Shown: positions 1 to 10,650, counted from the first letter of the stretch. The stretch: DNA of 64,000 nucleotides from Cafeteria roenbergensis (GCA_008330645.1 VLTN01000022.1:372001-436000), one strand, 5' to 3'. Numbers and translations are program-made. The notes: generated by a model from the letters alone, not told the origin.

Positions 1-187
1 GGTCCGCCGGATCCTCCAGCTGTGCCGGCAGCGACGCCGCCTCGCTGGGCTCGTACGACTCCTCACTGCTGGCGTCCCGCAGGACCATGCGGCTGCGCTG
101 TGGCAATGGGCCGCCGTCGTGGCGGGCGCCGTGCCTGCTTGTGGTGGGCGCCGCCAGCGCGGCCCACCACGCCTCGCCGGACGCCAT
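1..187 (-). CDS. N-terminal fragment of an unknown protein (partial, runs off left edge)
   Basis: A minus-strand open frame begins with ATG at 187 and stays open to the window edge, giving about 62 residues that start MASGEAWWAALAAP and include an acidic Ser/Glu stretch (DASSEESYEPSEAAS). The composition looks coding: acidic and polar, unlike the Arg/Pro-rich frames on the other strand. No domain is visible in this short piece and I do not recognise it. It lies downstream of, and on the same strand as, the giant repeat gene, 747 bp from that gene's stop. The alternative is that one of the open plus-strand frames here is the last exon of a gene entering from the left. Confidence 0.45.
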   Translation of the reverse strand, partial: MASGEAWWAALAAPTTSRHGARHDGGPLPQRSRMVLRDASSEESYEPSEAASLPAQLEDPAD

Positions 188-933
188 GGGCGCGTTCCCG
201 AGGGCACGGGAACCCTGTTGGGTGAAGGCAGGCTGGGAGCCGCGAGCCCGGCAAGCGTGTGCGCCTCCCGGCCGGCGCGAGTTGCTGCAGCGCCGCTCAC
301 CGAGGCAAACGGTCGGTGTGGTAGAGCCGGTCGCGCCAAACCGCGACCAAGCGCCTCGATGCGATCCCGTCCCCGCCGCCTCCGCGGGACGTCCATGGCA
401 GCCGGGGCCGGGATGGGCCTCTGCTCGTGGCGTGCGTCGGGGGCGCCGTGGCTCGGTGTCGGGAGTCGACTTTGCGCCGATGTTTGGTTTCTGCTTCGTC
501 GAGCGGCGCGAGCGGTCGCTCACCGGCCGGTCCGTGGGCGCCATCTTGGTCTCCCACATGCGCGCGAAATCTCGTCTTGGCAGCGTGCAGGTTCGAGCGC
601 AGGGCTTGCATCGCGCGCGCGCAACCTCGTTTCTCGCTTGTCCGACGTTGCTGTGGGCCCAGGCTCCGCGCTGCCGAGCTTGCCACTCCGCAACAGAATC
701 CTAAATTGGCTGCGCGGCAGCAAGACAGGCGACACGCTGCGCAGCCCGATCGCACGGCCCGGGTCGGCCTTGCAGTGCGCAGTTGTCACCCGTTGCATCG
801 TCCGTTCGCACGCAGGCACGCACAAGCGCCGGTCTCGCGGCGCACGTGGAACACACAAAGCAAGACAAGCCGTCGCAGCGCCCGGGCAAGCGCGCTGAGC
901 AGCGCCCATCGCCATCGCTGGCAGACGCCGCAT
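188..933. other. intergenic region, no gene seen
   Basis: About 750 bp between the giant repeat gene (stop at 934 on the minus strand) and the left-edge gene start. It is GC-rich and open in several frames on both strands, but none has a recognisable domain or clear splice signals. It presumably holds the 3' UTR of the repeat gene and the promoter of the left-edge gene. Confidence 0.5.
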
Positions 934-3900
934 CTAGCGGCGGGCGTCCAGCGGCGCCATGCGGGCCGAGAAGGCGGCCTGGGGGCTCTCGACCGCCTTG
1001 GAGGCGGGCGAGCGGCGCGGCTGCGACCGGCCGAGCGAGTTGCCGGGAGGGGCGGGGCGGGGCGCCGTGCGGAACGGGCTGAGCACCACCGTGCGGCGCA
1101 CCGCCGTCACCGGGGACGGAACTGGGGCCGGGGCCGGGAGAACCCGTGCGGTGGGGGCTGGGCCCAGCTCCGTGGCTGCGCCCGGGCGCGATCGGGGGAT
1201 GGAGCCGGATCGCGGCGCGCGGGCGGGCGAGCCGCTGCTCCTGCCTGTGGTCGCCGCCTCAGCCGGCAGCCGCCTGCTCCGCTGGGCGGCGGAGCTGGAC
1301 TGGCTGAGGGTGCTCCGCATGTACCCCGGCAGCGACTCCTCCTGCGCCGCCTGCCGCTGAAGAGGACTGGACCGCGCAGCGCGCAGGCGCGCCGACGGGC
1401 TGGAGCCCTGACGCAGCCCAGACCGGGCGACCAGCGGCGACGTGACCGGCCCGCCACCGGCGCCTGCGCCGCCATTGTCAGGGCCGTTGCCAGCGCCCGA
1501 GCTGGCGCCCTGAACCATCGGCGACCCGGGTGCAGCAGCGCCGGCCCCGCGCGCCGCCGCCTTGGCCTCGCGCACCATCTCGCGCGCGGCGTTGACCCTC
1601 GCCAGAACGGCCGCCTGCGCCACGCTCTCCTCCGCCCGGGCTGCCGCCTCCGCCAAACGGCGCGAAACCGCTGCAGCGGCCGGCCCCTGCGCCCGAGCGC
1701 CGCCGTTGAGCGCAGCACCGCTCTCGCCCGCGCCGCTCTGCCCGCCCCCTGCCCCGCGCGACGCACCAGCCTCCGCCTCGGCCGCCGCGTCCGCCTCCTC
1801 CGGAACCACCTCGACGGGCGGCAGCGCCTGCAGCTTGTTCTCAAAGGCCGCCTGCGCGCTCGCCAGCCGCGACACGACGGCCCCGGCCGCCGCAGCAGCG
1901 CGCCACACGTCCCGCCGCAGCAGGGAGAACGGCAGCGTCTCGCCCTCCAGCCGCCGCAGGGCCGCCGCGGTGGCGGCCGGGGCAAGCTCCGCCTCGGCCG
2001 CTGCCCGCAGCACGGTCACCAGCGTGCCAGGCATGGGCAGCAGCAGGTCGGCAGCGCACGCGCTCAGCCACTCCTCCGGCAGAGCCACGAGCGAAGTGGG
2101 AGCTTCGATCGACGGCACGTCGGCGTCCTCGGCGTCGCCCTCACGGCCGGCCTCGTCCACCAGCCTGCGCGCCGGCAGCAGCGGCGCGATGGGCGAGGCC
2201 GCGAGCCCGCGGTGGTCGTGGGACAGCACTGCCGTTCCCGGGACGCGTGCCTCTGCCTGCACCTCCATGGACACCAGCTCTGCCGCCGAGGGCAGCGGCG
2301 TCGCCCCGTCCGATGCGGCGAAGCGGGCGGCCGCCTTGGAGAGGGCGCGCAGCGACGAGACGGTCGCCGCCAGACGCACGCGCGCGCGGTGGGCTGCCAC
2401 CGCCCGGCTCAGCAGAGCCCTGGTCACCGTTGCGGCGGTTTCGCGCGCGAGAGAGCGCGTCCACGCCAGCATGGAGGCGGCGGCGCGGCGCTGAGCCTCG
2501 GCGAGAGCGGCCGCCCGGGCCGCGAGGCTGGCCTCCTCCTCGGCGGCGCACAGCTGCTCCTCCTCCTTGGAGGCGGAGGCCAGCCTGCGGGCGAGGAGGG
2601 CCTGGGCCGCGCGGGCCACGGCCTCCTCGGGGGCCCCGCCCGCCGTGATGGCGCGCAGACTGGCCACTTCGGCCTTCATGCGGGTCCGAGTGGCCGCCCT
2701 GGCCTCCTCCTGGGAGCGCACGGCGCGAACGGCGGCCGCCATGTCGCGCTGGAGGGCGCTGAAGGCGGCCCTGCCGCGGGTGATGATGCGGTCGGCGGCG
2801 GCGATGCCGGCGCGGGCGCGCTCCTCCGTGGCGGCCCCGGCGCGCAGGCGTGCGCGGAGCGCGGCCGCCTCGGCGGCGCGGGCCTCGCGAGCGGCGCGGG
2901 CGGACGCAGTGCCCGGCACATCGGAGCGGTTGTCCAGCGGGGCGGCTGCCGCCCGCAGCAGGGTGGCGGCCCCAGGCCGCAGGGAGCGCGCGGTTGCTGC
3001 TGCTGCGGCGGCGGCGTCAGCGGCAGCCTGAGCGTCCACCACGCCGCCCGCCGCCGCCGCTGCCGCCGCCGCAGCAGACGGGTGCGGGGCGTCCCCGCCG
3101 GCGGGACCCCACCCCGACAGGCTGGCCAGGCGCTCGGCGCGGCGCTGCTTCTCCCTGGCCGCACGCCACGTCTCCAGCTGCACGGCGCAGCGCAGGGCGG
3201 CGGCGGCCTGCACGGAGGAGCGGACGCGGTCCGCGTGGCGGGTGCCCGACACGGTGTTGGCCTGCGCGCCCACAGAGCGCTCCCAGCCGCCGGCGGGATC
3301 GTGGGCAGCCTGCGCGGCGGCGGAGGTGTCGATGCCCGCCGCCTCCGCCGCGCGGGCTGCCGCGTCGACGGCCCGTGCCGCCGCCGCCTGCTCGGCCGCG
3401 TGGCAGCGCTGGACCGCCATCATGGCCAGCCGGCGCTCGTGGGCGACGGCCCGCTCGCACGCCACGCGGTCGCGGGCCAGCTCCGCGCGGGCGCGGGCGA
3501 GCATGCGACGCAGGAGGGCGGGGTCCGATGCCGACGCCGCCGCAGCGGCCGCCGCCGCCTCGGCTGACGCGGCGTCTGTAGACAGGGCGTCGAGGGGAGA
3601 GCGGCCGCCCTCCCCCGCCGCCGCTGAGCCCCCCGCCGCCCCCGCCATGTCGTCGGTGTGGAGGTGCGAAACCGCCGCCGCCGAGCCCTCCGGCGCCGGG
3701 TGCAGGGCGTGTCTGAGGGCGGCTCCCAGCGACGAGGCGCGCCCACGGCTGGCGGTGCCAGGGGCGGAGCCGGTGCTGGCGGCGTGGCGCCCGCCGCCGC
3801 TGGGAGAAAGCGCCCCGCCCAGCCAGGTGCCCTCTGCGTCGGCCGGGTCGCGGGAGGGGTCAAATGCCGCGTCCGACTCAAGGCCGAGCCCGTCGGCAGT

Positions 3901-6900
3901 CGGCGGCTCTGCCAGGGACTGGAGCACGGAGGCGGTTGCGGTCGAGGAGCGTGACGCCGGCAGCGCGGCTGGCGACCGCTTGGACGAGAAGGAGGTGGAG
4001 GCCGAGGAGGGGGGCGCGGGAGGCGCAGTGCCGCGGCGGGCCGCGCGGTCGCGGGGCGGGGACGCGCGGGCCGCTGCGGCAGGGGCTGCGGCAGGGGCTG
4101 CGGCGGGGGCTGCGGCGGGGGCTGCGGCGGGGGCTGCGGCAGGGGCTGCGGCGGGGGCTGCGGCGGGTAGGTGTGCCGGGGGGAGGTGTGCCGGGGGGAG
4201 GTGTGCGGCCGGGAGCCTCGGCTCGGGCGCTGGGGAGGCTGCAGGGGAGGCGGCTGGGGAGTGGTGGATCGACGACACGGTGGAGGTGCCGCTGGAGGAC
4301 CTGCCGCCGAGGAACATGGGAGTGTGCGGGGGCGGGGGGCCGGGGGGCGGCGGCGGGTTGGAGGGGCGGCTGAACCGCTGGGCTGAGGCCGTGTGGGGCG
4401 TGGGGGGTGCCTGGGAGGCGAGCAAAGGGGAGGCCACACCGGCGTCCGGGTTGTGGATCGGACTAGGAGCGGCAGCCAGTGCGGGCGATGGGCGGGTCAG
4501 GCGCGGCGGCCGGCCCGCGCTGGGTGACCCGTCCCCGCTGGCAGGCGCCGCGGGCTCTACCGGCTGGTTCGCAGAGGCCTCGGTGGGTCCGGCCGAGAGA
4601 TCAGCAGGACCGGACGCGGAGGGCCCGCCCGCAGCACCGGCGTCGGCGGGCGGCGCGCTGGGGACGGGTTCGCCGCCCGCCTGGGAATCGGACGCCGAAT
4701 CGTCCCGCACCTGCGCCACGGGGCGGCTGTCGCTCCCCCCATCAGGCAAGTTGGGCCCGGCAAGGTCCTCGACGTGGGCTTCGCGCGGTGCCTCCGCCGC
4801 TGGCTCCACGCCCGACTCGGGCGTCGCGTCGGCGGGGTGGGTCTCGGCCTTGGGCGAACTGGGCAGCTGCTCCACATCCCGCCCCGCCCCAGCGCCATCA
4901 GCGGCAGTCCCCGCCGCACGCGTCCCCGCGCCAGGCGAACCTGGTACCGCCTCGCCATGAGCTGCCGCGTCGTTGGAGCTGGGCTGCGCACGAGTCTCTG
5001 GTTCGCTCCCGGCCTTGGAAGCCGGAAGCTGCGTCTCAGGCGATGCTGCAGCAGCGGCAGACTGCGGAGAGGTCCTTGCGATGACCACCGCCTCGGCCTT
5101 CGACCGAGCCTCCTCCTCCTCCGCCTTCAACCGAGCCTCCTCCTCCTCCGCCTTCAAGCGAGCCTCCTCCTCCTCGGCCTTCAAGCGCACCTCCTCCTCC
5201 GCCTTCAAGCGCGCCTCCTCCTCCGCCTTCAAGCGCGCCTCCTCCTGCTCCGCCTTCAAGCGAGCCTCCTCCTCCTCCTCCGCCTTCAAGCGAGCCTCCT
5301 CCTGCTCCGCCTTCAAGCGAGCCTCCTCCTGCTCCGCCTTCAAGCGAGCCTCCTCTTCGGCCTTCAAGCGAGCCTCCTCCTGCTCCGCCTTCAAGCGAGC
5401 CTCCTCCTCGGCCTTCAAGCGCGCCTCCTCCTGCTCCGCCTTCAAGCGAGCCTCCTCCTGCTCCGCCTTCAAGCGCGCCTCCTCCTGCTCCGCCTTCAAG
5501 CGAGCCTCCTCCTGCTCCGCCTTCAAGCGAGCCTCCTCTTCGGCCTTCAAGCGAGCCTCCTCCTCCTCCGCCTTCAAGCGAGCCTCCTCCTGCTCCGCCT
5601 TCAACCGAGCCTCCTCTTCGGCCTTCAAGCGCGCCTCCTCCTTGACCTGTGCTGCATTCTGCACGGCCTTGCCCCCCAGCGACCTCGTCGGCGCAGTAGG
5701 CTTGGCCGGACCGTTTGGCTTGAGACCTGGCTTGGATCCGGGCTTGGGGCTGGGCTTGGAGCCACCCGGTGGCGAGGGTTTCGCCGGACCGCTGGGCTTG
5801 GGACCTGGCTTGGCTCCGGGCGGCGTGGGCTTGGCCGGCCCGCCAGGCTTGGCACCGGGGGGAGCGGGCTTGGCTGCGACCGGCGCAGTAGGCTTGGCCG
5901 GACCGCTGGGCTTGGAACTTCCCGGCGGAGACGGCTTGGCGCTCCCCGGTGGCGTGGGCTTGGAGGCAGTGGGCGGCGTCGGCTTGGGACCGGGCTTGGG
6001 GCTGGGCTTGGAGCCACCCGGCGGCGAGGGTTTCGCCGGACCGCTGGGCTTGGGACCTGGCTTGGCTCCGGGCGGCGTGGGCTTGGCCGGCCCGCCTGGC
6101 TTGGCACCCGGGGGCAGCGGGCTTGGCTGCGACCGGCGCAGTAGGCTTGGCCGGACCGCTGGGCTTGGAACTTCCCGGCGGAGACGGCTTGGCGCTCCCC
6201 GGTGGCGTGGGCTTGGAGGCAGTGGGCGGCGTCGGCTTGGGACCGGGCTTGGGGCTGGGCTTGGAGCCACCCGGCGGCGAGGGTTTCGCCGGACCGCTGG
6301 GCTTGGGACCTGGCTTGGCTCCGGGCGGCGTGGGCTTGGCCGGCCCGCCTGGCTTGGCACCGGGGGCAGCGGGCTTGGCTGCGACCGGCGCAGTAGGCTT
6401 GGCCGGACCGCTGGGCTTGGAACTTCCCGGCGGAGACGGCTTGGCGCTCCCCGGTGGCGTGGGCTTGGAGGCAGTGGGCGGCGTCGGCTTGGGACCGGGC
6501 TTGGGGCTGGGCTTGGAGCCACCCGGCGGCGAGGGTTTCGCCGGACCGCTGGGCTTGGGACCTGGCTTGGCTCCGGGCGGCGTGGGCTTGGCCGGCCCGC
6601 CTGGCTTGGCACCGGGGGCAGCGGGCTTGGCTGCGACCGGCGCAGTAGGCTTGGCCAGACCGCTGGGCTTGGAACTTCCCGGCGGAGACGGCTTGGCGCT
6701 CCCCGGTGGCGTGGGCTTGGAGGCAGTGGGCGGCATCGGCTTGGGACCGGGCTTGGGGCTGGGCTTGGAGCCACCCGGCGGCGAGGGTTTCGCCGGACCG
6801 CTGGGCTTGGGACCTGGCTTGGCTCCGGGCGGCGTGGGCTTGGCTGGCCCGCCTGGCTTGGCACCGGGCGGCGTGGGCTTCCTTGCGCCGCCTGTCGTGG

Positions 6901-7363
6901 GCGAACTCTTGGGAGACGGCAAGCGACCTGGCGGCCTCGGCTTGCCGGGTGGTCTGGGGCTAGACCCGCCGCTCCCCGGGCCGGTGGGTGATGCAGGAGG
7001 CGTTCCGGGAGGCCGGGCTTGGGGCCCAGTGGACGGGGACGTTGGCCGCTTGCCTGGGGGGGCCGGCTTTCTGTGGGCCGGCGGCGTTGGCTTTGCTGCT
7101 GCTGACGCTGTCGACGCGCCGTCATTCTTGGGCCCTGCGGGCTTTCCAGGGGGTGCGGTTGGGCGCATCGGCTGTCTGGGGCCGTTGGGCTTCGGCGAGG
7201 CGCCGGGCGGGCGCGGGCTGGGCTTGCTGCCGGGTGGGCGGGGCTTGCCAGCAGCCGGGGATGATCCCGGCGCGCGGCCAGGAGGACCAGCGGGCTTGGC
7301 GCCGGCCACCGAAGCGGGCGGATTGGGGCCGGCCGGCTTCGGCCCGGCTGGCTTGGGGGGCAT
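934..7363 (-). CDS. giant low-complexity protein with Lys-Pro-Gly repeats and a long EARLKAE coiled coil
   Basis: The start is ATG at 7363 (MPPKPAGPKP) and the stop TAG is at 934-936. The first ~750 residues are Pro/Lys/Gly-rich and include about 4.6 copies of an 84-residue repeat (252 bp; motifs such as GAKPGGPAKPTPPG and SKPSPKPG). Next come roughly 25 short EARLKAEEE/EARLKAEQE units predicting one long charged helix, then a Ser/Ala/Pro-rich region with Ala-Pro runs, then Ala-rich helical segments and a basic Ser-rich tail. One repeat copy carries an extra C at 6107-6109, which shifts frame; leaving out that base, the gene divides exactly into 2143 codons. An upstream in-frame ATG at 7432 is possible. 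The family is unknown; a structural or cytoskeletal role is only inferred from composition. Confidence 0.7.
4070..4206. repeat. 15-bp coding minisatellites (Ala-Pro and His-Leu-Pro units)
   Basis: On the plus strand a GGGGCTGCGGCAG-like 15-bp unit is repeated about seven times, coding AAAAP units on the minus strand. It is followed at about 4170-4206 by a 15-bp GTGTGCCGGGGGGAG unit coding PPAHL. The repeats are in frame inside the giant repeat gene. Confidence 0.75.
5090..5650. repeat. 21-27 bp tandem repeats coding the EARLKAE coiled coil
   Basis: Some 25 imperfect units of 21, 24 or 27 bp contain GCCTTCAAGCGAGCCTCCTC on the plus strand, read on the minus strand as EEARLKAE. Length differences between units are always whole codons, so the helix register slips but the reading frame does not. 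Confidence 0.85.
5700..6875. repeat. 252-bp tandem repeat (84-residue KPG unit), about 4.6 copies
   Basis: A 252-bp unit recurs with equivalent points near 5866, 6117, 6369 and 6621 and a partial copy on the 6.87-kb side. Copies are nearly identical, with single-base differences such as GTCGGC versus ATCGGC. One junction reads CACCCGGGGG where the other copies read CACCGGGGG, so that copy has one extra base. Confidence 0.85.
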
Positions 7364-7453
7364 CGGGCGCCACCTGGCCCTGGGAGGCACAGCCGATCTG
7401 CCGTGCGATCGCAAGCTGCAATCGCGCGTCATCAAAGCAGAGCCAGCTTGGCG

Positions 7454-8743
7454 ATGGACGAAAGGCCAACGTCCCGCGCATCGCCTGCCCCGCCGAGCCC
7501 CGAGGTGCCCCGGCCGGCCGGCCCACTCCTCCCGTTGCCAGGAGTCATGGCACTGGCCAAGGCGTCGCGATTCATTGATGTCGAGTCCGCCCTGAAGCGG
7601 CGGGTGATCGACCTCTTCCGCAGGTGCTGCCGCAAGGCTGCGGATGTCCAGGTGAGCAGCGTCGCGCCCTCGCTCCTGGCCGAGCCAGCCCGCTCGCGGC
7701 CGGCGGCCCCCGGGGAGGTCGTTGCATGGCCATCTTGCGCACGCGAGAGTTGCCCGCTTGCTTGCCGCCCCTCCTCCGGTGCTGCCTCGCAGGTGATGTA
7801 CGCCGTCGAGCTCACGCCGGCGCAGATGCGCCGACTGGTCAAGCTGCAGTTTGCGAAGAACAAGAGCCTCACGGATGCCCGCGTCATCGACATGCTCGTT
7901 GTCCAGGGCGAGATGGAGCTTGAGGAGACCATGAACCAGTGGAAGATGAAGCCGCACGTCATGGAAATGCTGGGCACGACCGAGGCCCTCCAGGCCAGCC
8001 CCAAGGCCCGCGACTTCGTCGACACCGTCTCGGGGCAGGAGTGGATGTACGACTTGACCCTTGCGGCGCAGATTGCGGCGGGGGTGCCCGCCGATGCGGA
8101 CATGGCGGAGCGCCTCAAGATGGCTGCCGCGGATCGCGCGCGCGGCAGCGCCGTGCCCCCCGGCTCGCAGGTTGTTCCCACTGTTGTCCCGGGCATGCAA
8201 GAGCTGTGGGACGACGTGACCACCACGGGCCGCACGCGGTTCCCAGACAAGGTGCAGACTGGCGAGAGCCCGGCGGAGGGCCGCACCCTCTACAGCCGGG
8301 ACCGCCCGATGAAGCTCGCGCCTGCGGTCTTGCAGCAGCTCCGCGACGACATCGACGCCGGCGTCATGTCCCCTGAAGTGGAGCAGATGACGGCCACCGC
8401 CTGGAAGCAGCGCTCGCTCATGGAGGCGGCTGGCGACGCAGACATGCCGTACGACGCGCCGGCGACTGTGCGCGCTGCGGCGAAGCTGCCTCCCTGGATG
8501 GCCGCCCGCACTCGCCAGCCGCACGCAGTGGGCGACGCGCTGACGGAAGAGCAGGAGGCGGCGCTGCGCGACCACGAGGTGCGCGCGGAGGGCGTCGCCC
8601 TCGACGGCGACAGCAAGGCCCTCGCCGACGCGTGGACTGCGCAGGCGGTGGAGGAGTTCCGCGCCATGCACGTGCAGTCCGACCGCGTCACTGCCATGTT
8701 TGCCGCCAAGCGCGCTGCCTACCTCTCCCCTGCTCGCGCTTAG
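7454..8743 (+). CDS. NDUFA6/B14-like LYR-family complex I subunit with long C-terminal extension
   Basis: Two exons, 7454-7651 and 7793-8743, give 382 residues. After a Pro-rich leader, the LYR-type segment (VIDLFRRCC, an LFR variant) is followed by the family's core VKLQFAKNKSLTDARVID, then MLVVQGEMELEETMNQWK. This matches mitochondrial complex I subunit NDUFA6, which sits in the matrix arm and binds acyl carrier protein. Typical members are about 130-150 residues; here about 245 extra residues follow, without a domain I know. The 141-bp intron is a multiple of three and has no stop, so an unspliced message would add 47 residues. The start could also be the Met at 7546. The gene is head-to-head with the giant repeat gene, 90 bp apart. 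Confidence 0.8.
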   Translation: MDERPTSRASPAPPSPEVPRPAGPLLPLPGVMALAKASRFIDVESALKRRVIDLFRRCCRKAADVQVSSVAPSLLAEPARSRPAAPGEVVAWPSCARESCPLACRPSSGAASQVMYAVELTPAQMRRLVKLQFAKNKSLTDARVIDMLVVQGEMELEETMNQWKMKPHVMEMLGTTEALQASPKARDFVDTVSGQEWMYDLTLAAQIAAGVPADADMAERLKMAAADRARGSAVPPGSQVVPTVVPGMQELWDDVTTTGRTRFPDKVQTGESPAEGRTLYSRDRPMKLAPAVLQQLRDDIDAGVMSPEVEQMTATAWKQRSLMEAAGDADMPYDAPATVRAAAKLPPWMAARTRQPHAVGDALTEEQEAALRDHEVRAEGVALDGDSKALADAWTAQAVEEFRAMHVQSDRVTAMFAAKRAAYLSPARA

Positions 8744-9057
8744 GCAGCAGCGCCCGCGACTCGAGCGCGCCGCTCGCCGCTGCCCCCACCAGCCCGCCCG
8801 CCCGTCCCCGCCCGGAAGCTCAGTGTGTAGAATGTCGTGTGCCCAGTAGGCGCGTGACTCGCTTAGCTCCCTGCGAGGTCGCTGGCGAGTGTGTGTGAGC
8901 CCGAAACGCGTGACTCTCACTGTGACAATTTTACGATCGACACTCGTCGCCCACCCGCCGCCCCCGCCCCGCGCCCAACGGCTTGCAATCACCGCACTTT
9001 GTTGGACGGGCACGCGATGGGCACCCCACCCCCCTCTCTGTCTCCCCCTTAGCGGCC
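8744..9057. other. convergent 3' intergenic region
   Basis: This lies between the stop of the NDUFA6-like gene and the stop of the membrane protein gene on the other strand. It contains AATGTCGTGTGC at 8831-8842 and a TG run (8888-8899), both on the plus strand, which I read as candidate 3'-end processing signals of the NDUFA6-like gene. Confidence 0.45.
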
Positions 9058-10650
9058 CTAAACGGCCCGAAACCCGCGGGGAAGCACATCCGCCAGCGCA
9101 GGGAGCTCCCCAAAGCGCCCACCATCGGCGCACCACTCCACGTCAACAGCATCTGCACCAGCCGCGCCCCCGCGCGCCGAGGCCATGTGCATCGCATCGA
9201 TCAGGTCCTGCCTGGCAAGGTCCACCAGCGGCGCCTCCCCGCCGTCCCCAGCCAGAGCCCGCGTCAGCTGCGGCCGCAGAGCAGGCACGCACACACGCTC
9301 AAGAAAAAATAGCGCTGGGAATGCCGCTGCGCCGCGATGGTGCAACTGGGCTCTCGGAGCCTGCCCGAACGATTCCTCCCGCGCGCGCCGCATGCAGAAG
9401 CCTGCGCGCGGCGCGGAGCAGCTGCAGCGTGGAACGCAAGGCCAGGGTTGGGGCCCGGGTCGGCCATGGCTGTCTCACCAGCGAACCCATGAAGCTGATC
9501 GGCGCCGCGCTGAACTGGAAGCTGAGAGCCGCACCTCCGGCGCAATCGCTCGGCCTCAGCGTCATGCGCGCCTCGTACTCCAGCAGCCAGCGGAAATTGC
9601 CGTTTCGCACTCGTGAAACCGCCACCTGCAACGGTCGAGCAAGGGGTCGTGGGGAAGAATCGAGCGCGAGTCAAGGCGGGGCCCCAGACGCAGGCCCGGG
9701 CGCGACGGCGAGGCAGCCTCAAGGGGCGCGGCTTGCAGGCCGTCGCGCGGCACACACACACAGGGAGAGGCTCTGCCCGCGCAAGGCATGGAGTCCGGTG
9801 GTATTTGGTACCGCTGCGGGCACGCAAGCTGCGGGAGCTGGGCCGTGGGCAGGCGCTGAGGGCGATGCAAGCTGCTCACGTTGGCGGCCCGGTCCACCAC
9901 GACGACCTCCTGCAGCTCCAGGAAGGACTCGCCGCTGATGAAGGGCTTGAGCATCGCAGACACGTCTTGCCACCCCGACCTGAACACCCGCCGCACGATC
10001 TGGAGTCGCTGGGGCGGGTGCGCAGCTCCGCCTGCAGTGCCGCAGTCAGACGCCGCCCCGGGCTCAGCAGCCTTGCTGGGCGCCCCCCCTGCGGGCTGCA
10101 AGCTTGACACGCGCTGGAGGAGCGACAAAAAGGAGCCTCCAGCGGAAGGGTCGGCCACGAACCGGCCCAGCAGGGCGTCCACCAGCTGGGCCGCCGGCTG
10201 GGTCATTTCCACGTCAGCGGCCTTCTCGACCGCACCGGGAATGCGCTTCAGGGGCAGGCACGCAAGAACATCCAAAGCATGCGGCACTGGCACGCTGGGC
10301 GCCGCAGCGCGAGGCTGGGGGGCGGCTCGCTGGTCCTTGCGGCGCTGAGTTTGGCGGTGTCGCCGCCTCGGTTTGGCTCGAGCCGCCGACCGGTTCTTGG
10401 CTGGAGGGGCCAGCAGACCCAGCGCCGCAAAGCTCCGTGCCAGCACTTCAGCTACCAGCCAGAGAGACACCACGAATGCTGAGAGCACGCACAGGTGTCC
10501 CACTCCACGCAGCACGCCGCGGCTTGCTAGCTCCTGCAGGCAGCTTGAAGCCCACGCGTCAATCCTCAGCGGCGTGAAGCTCGTGGCCGCCGCGAGCCAG
10601 CAAAAGGCAACCGCAGTACCGACCCGGCCGTCCTCAGCCAGCGATGCCAT
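9058..10650 (-). CDS. novel membrane protein with two N-terminal hydrophobic segments
   Basis: Three exons fit in phase 0: 10650-9880, 9625-9479 and 9267-9058, giving 375 residues. Donors are GTGAG and acceptors end TTGCAG and CCGCAG. Hydrophobic stretches lie near residues 10-25 and 45-70 (LCVLSAFVVSLWLVAEVLA), followed by a basic Arg/Lys/Gln-rich linker. The C-terminal half looks like a folded domain (FISGESFLELQEVVVVDRAA, then VAVSRVRNGNFRWLLEYEAR). I do not recognise the family. The exon joins are supported by uninterrupted, non-repetitive coding-like sequence across three introns. It is head-to-head with the ankyrin array gene, 115 bp between starts. Confidence 0.6.

Noticed and set aside
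87-898. Plus-strand frames at the left edge as the end of a gene
   Set aside because: Arg/Pro/Cys-rich without a domain; the minus-strand frame starting at 187 has better coding character, though a plus-strand last exon cannot be fully excluded.
427-4960. Plus-strand frames 427-3567 and 3242-4960
   Set aside because: Arg/Gly/Ala-rich translations antisense to the giant repeat gene; long open frames are expected at this GC content.
4973-7595. Long plus-strand open frames across the KPG and EARLKAE repeats
   Set aside because: Repeats lacking stops on the opposite strand. The minus strand gives the regular, charged repeat protein with a clear start and stop.
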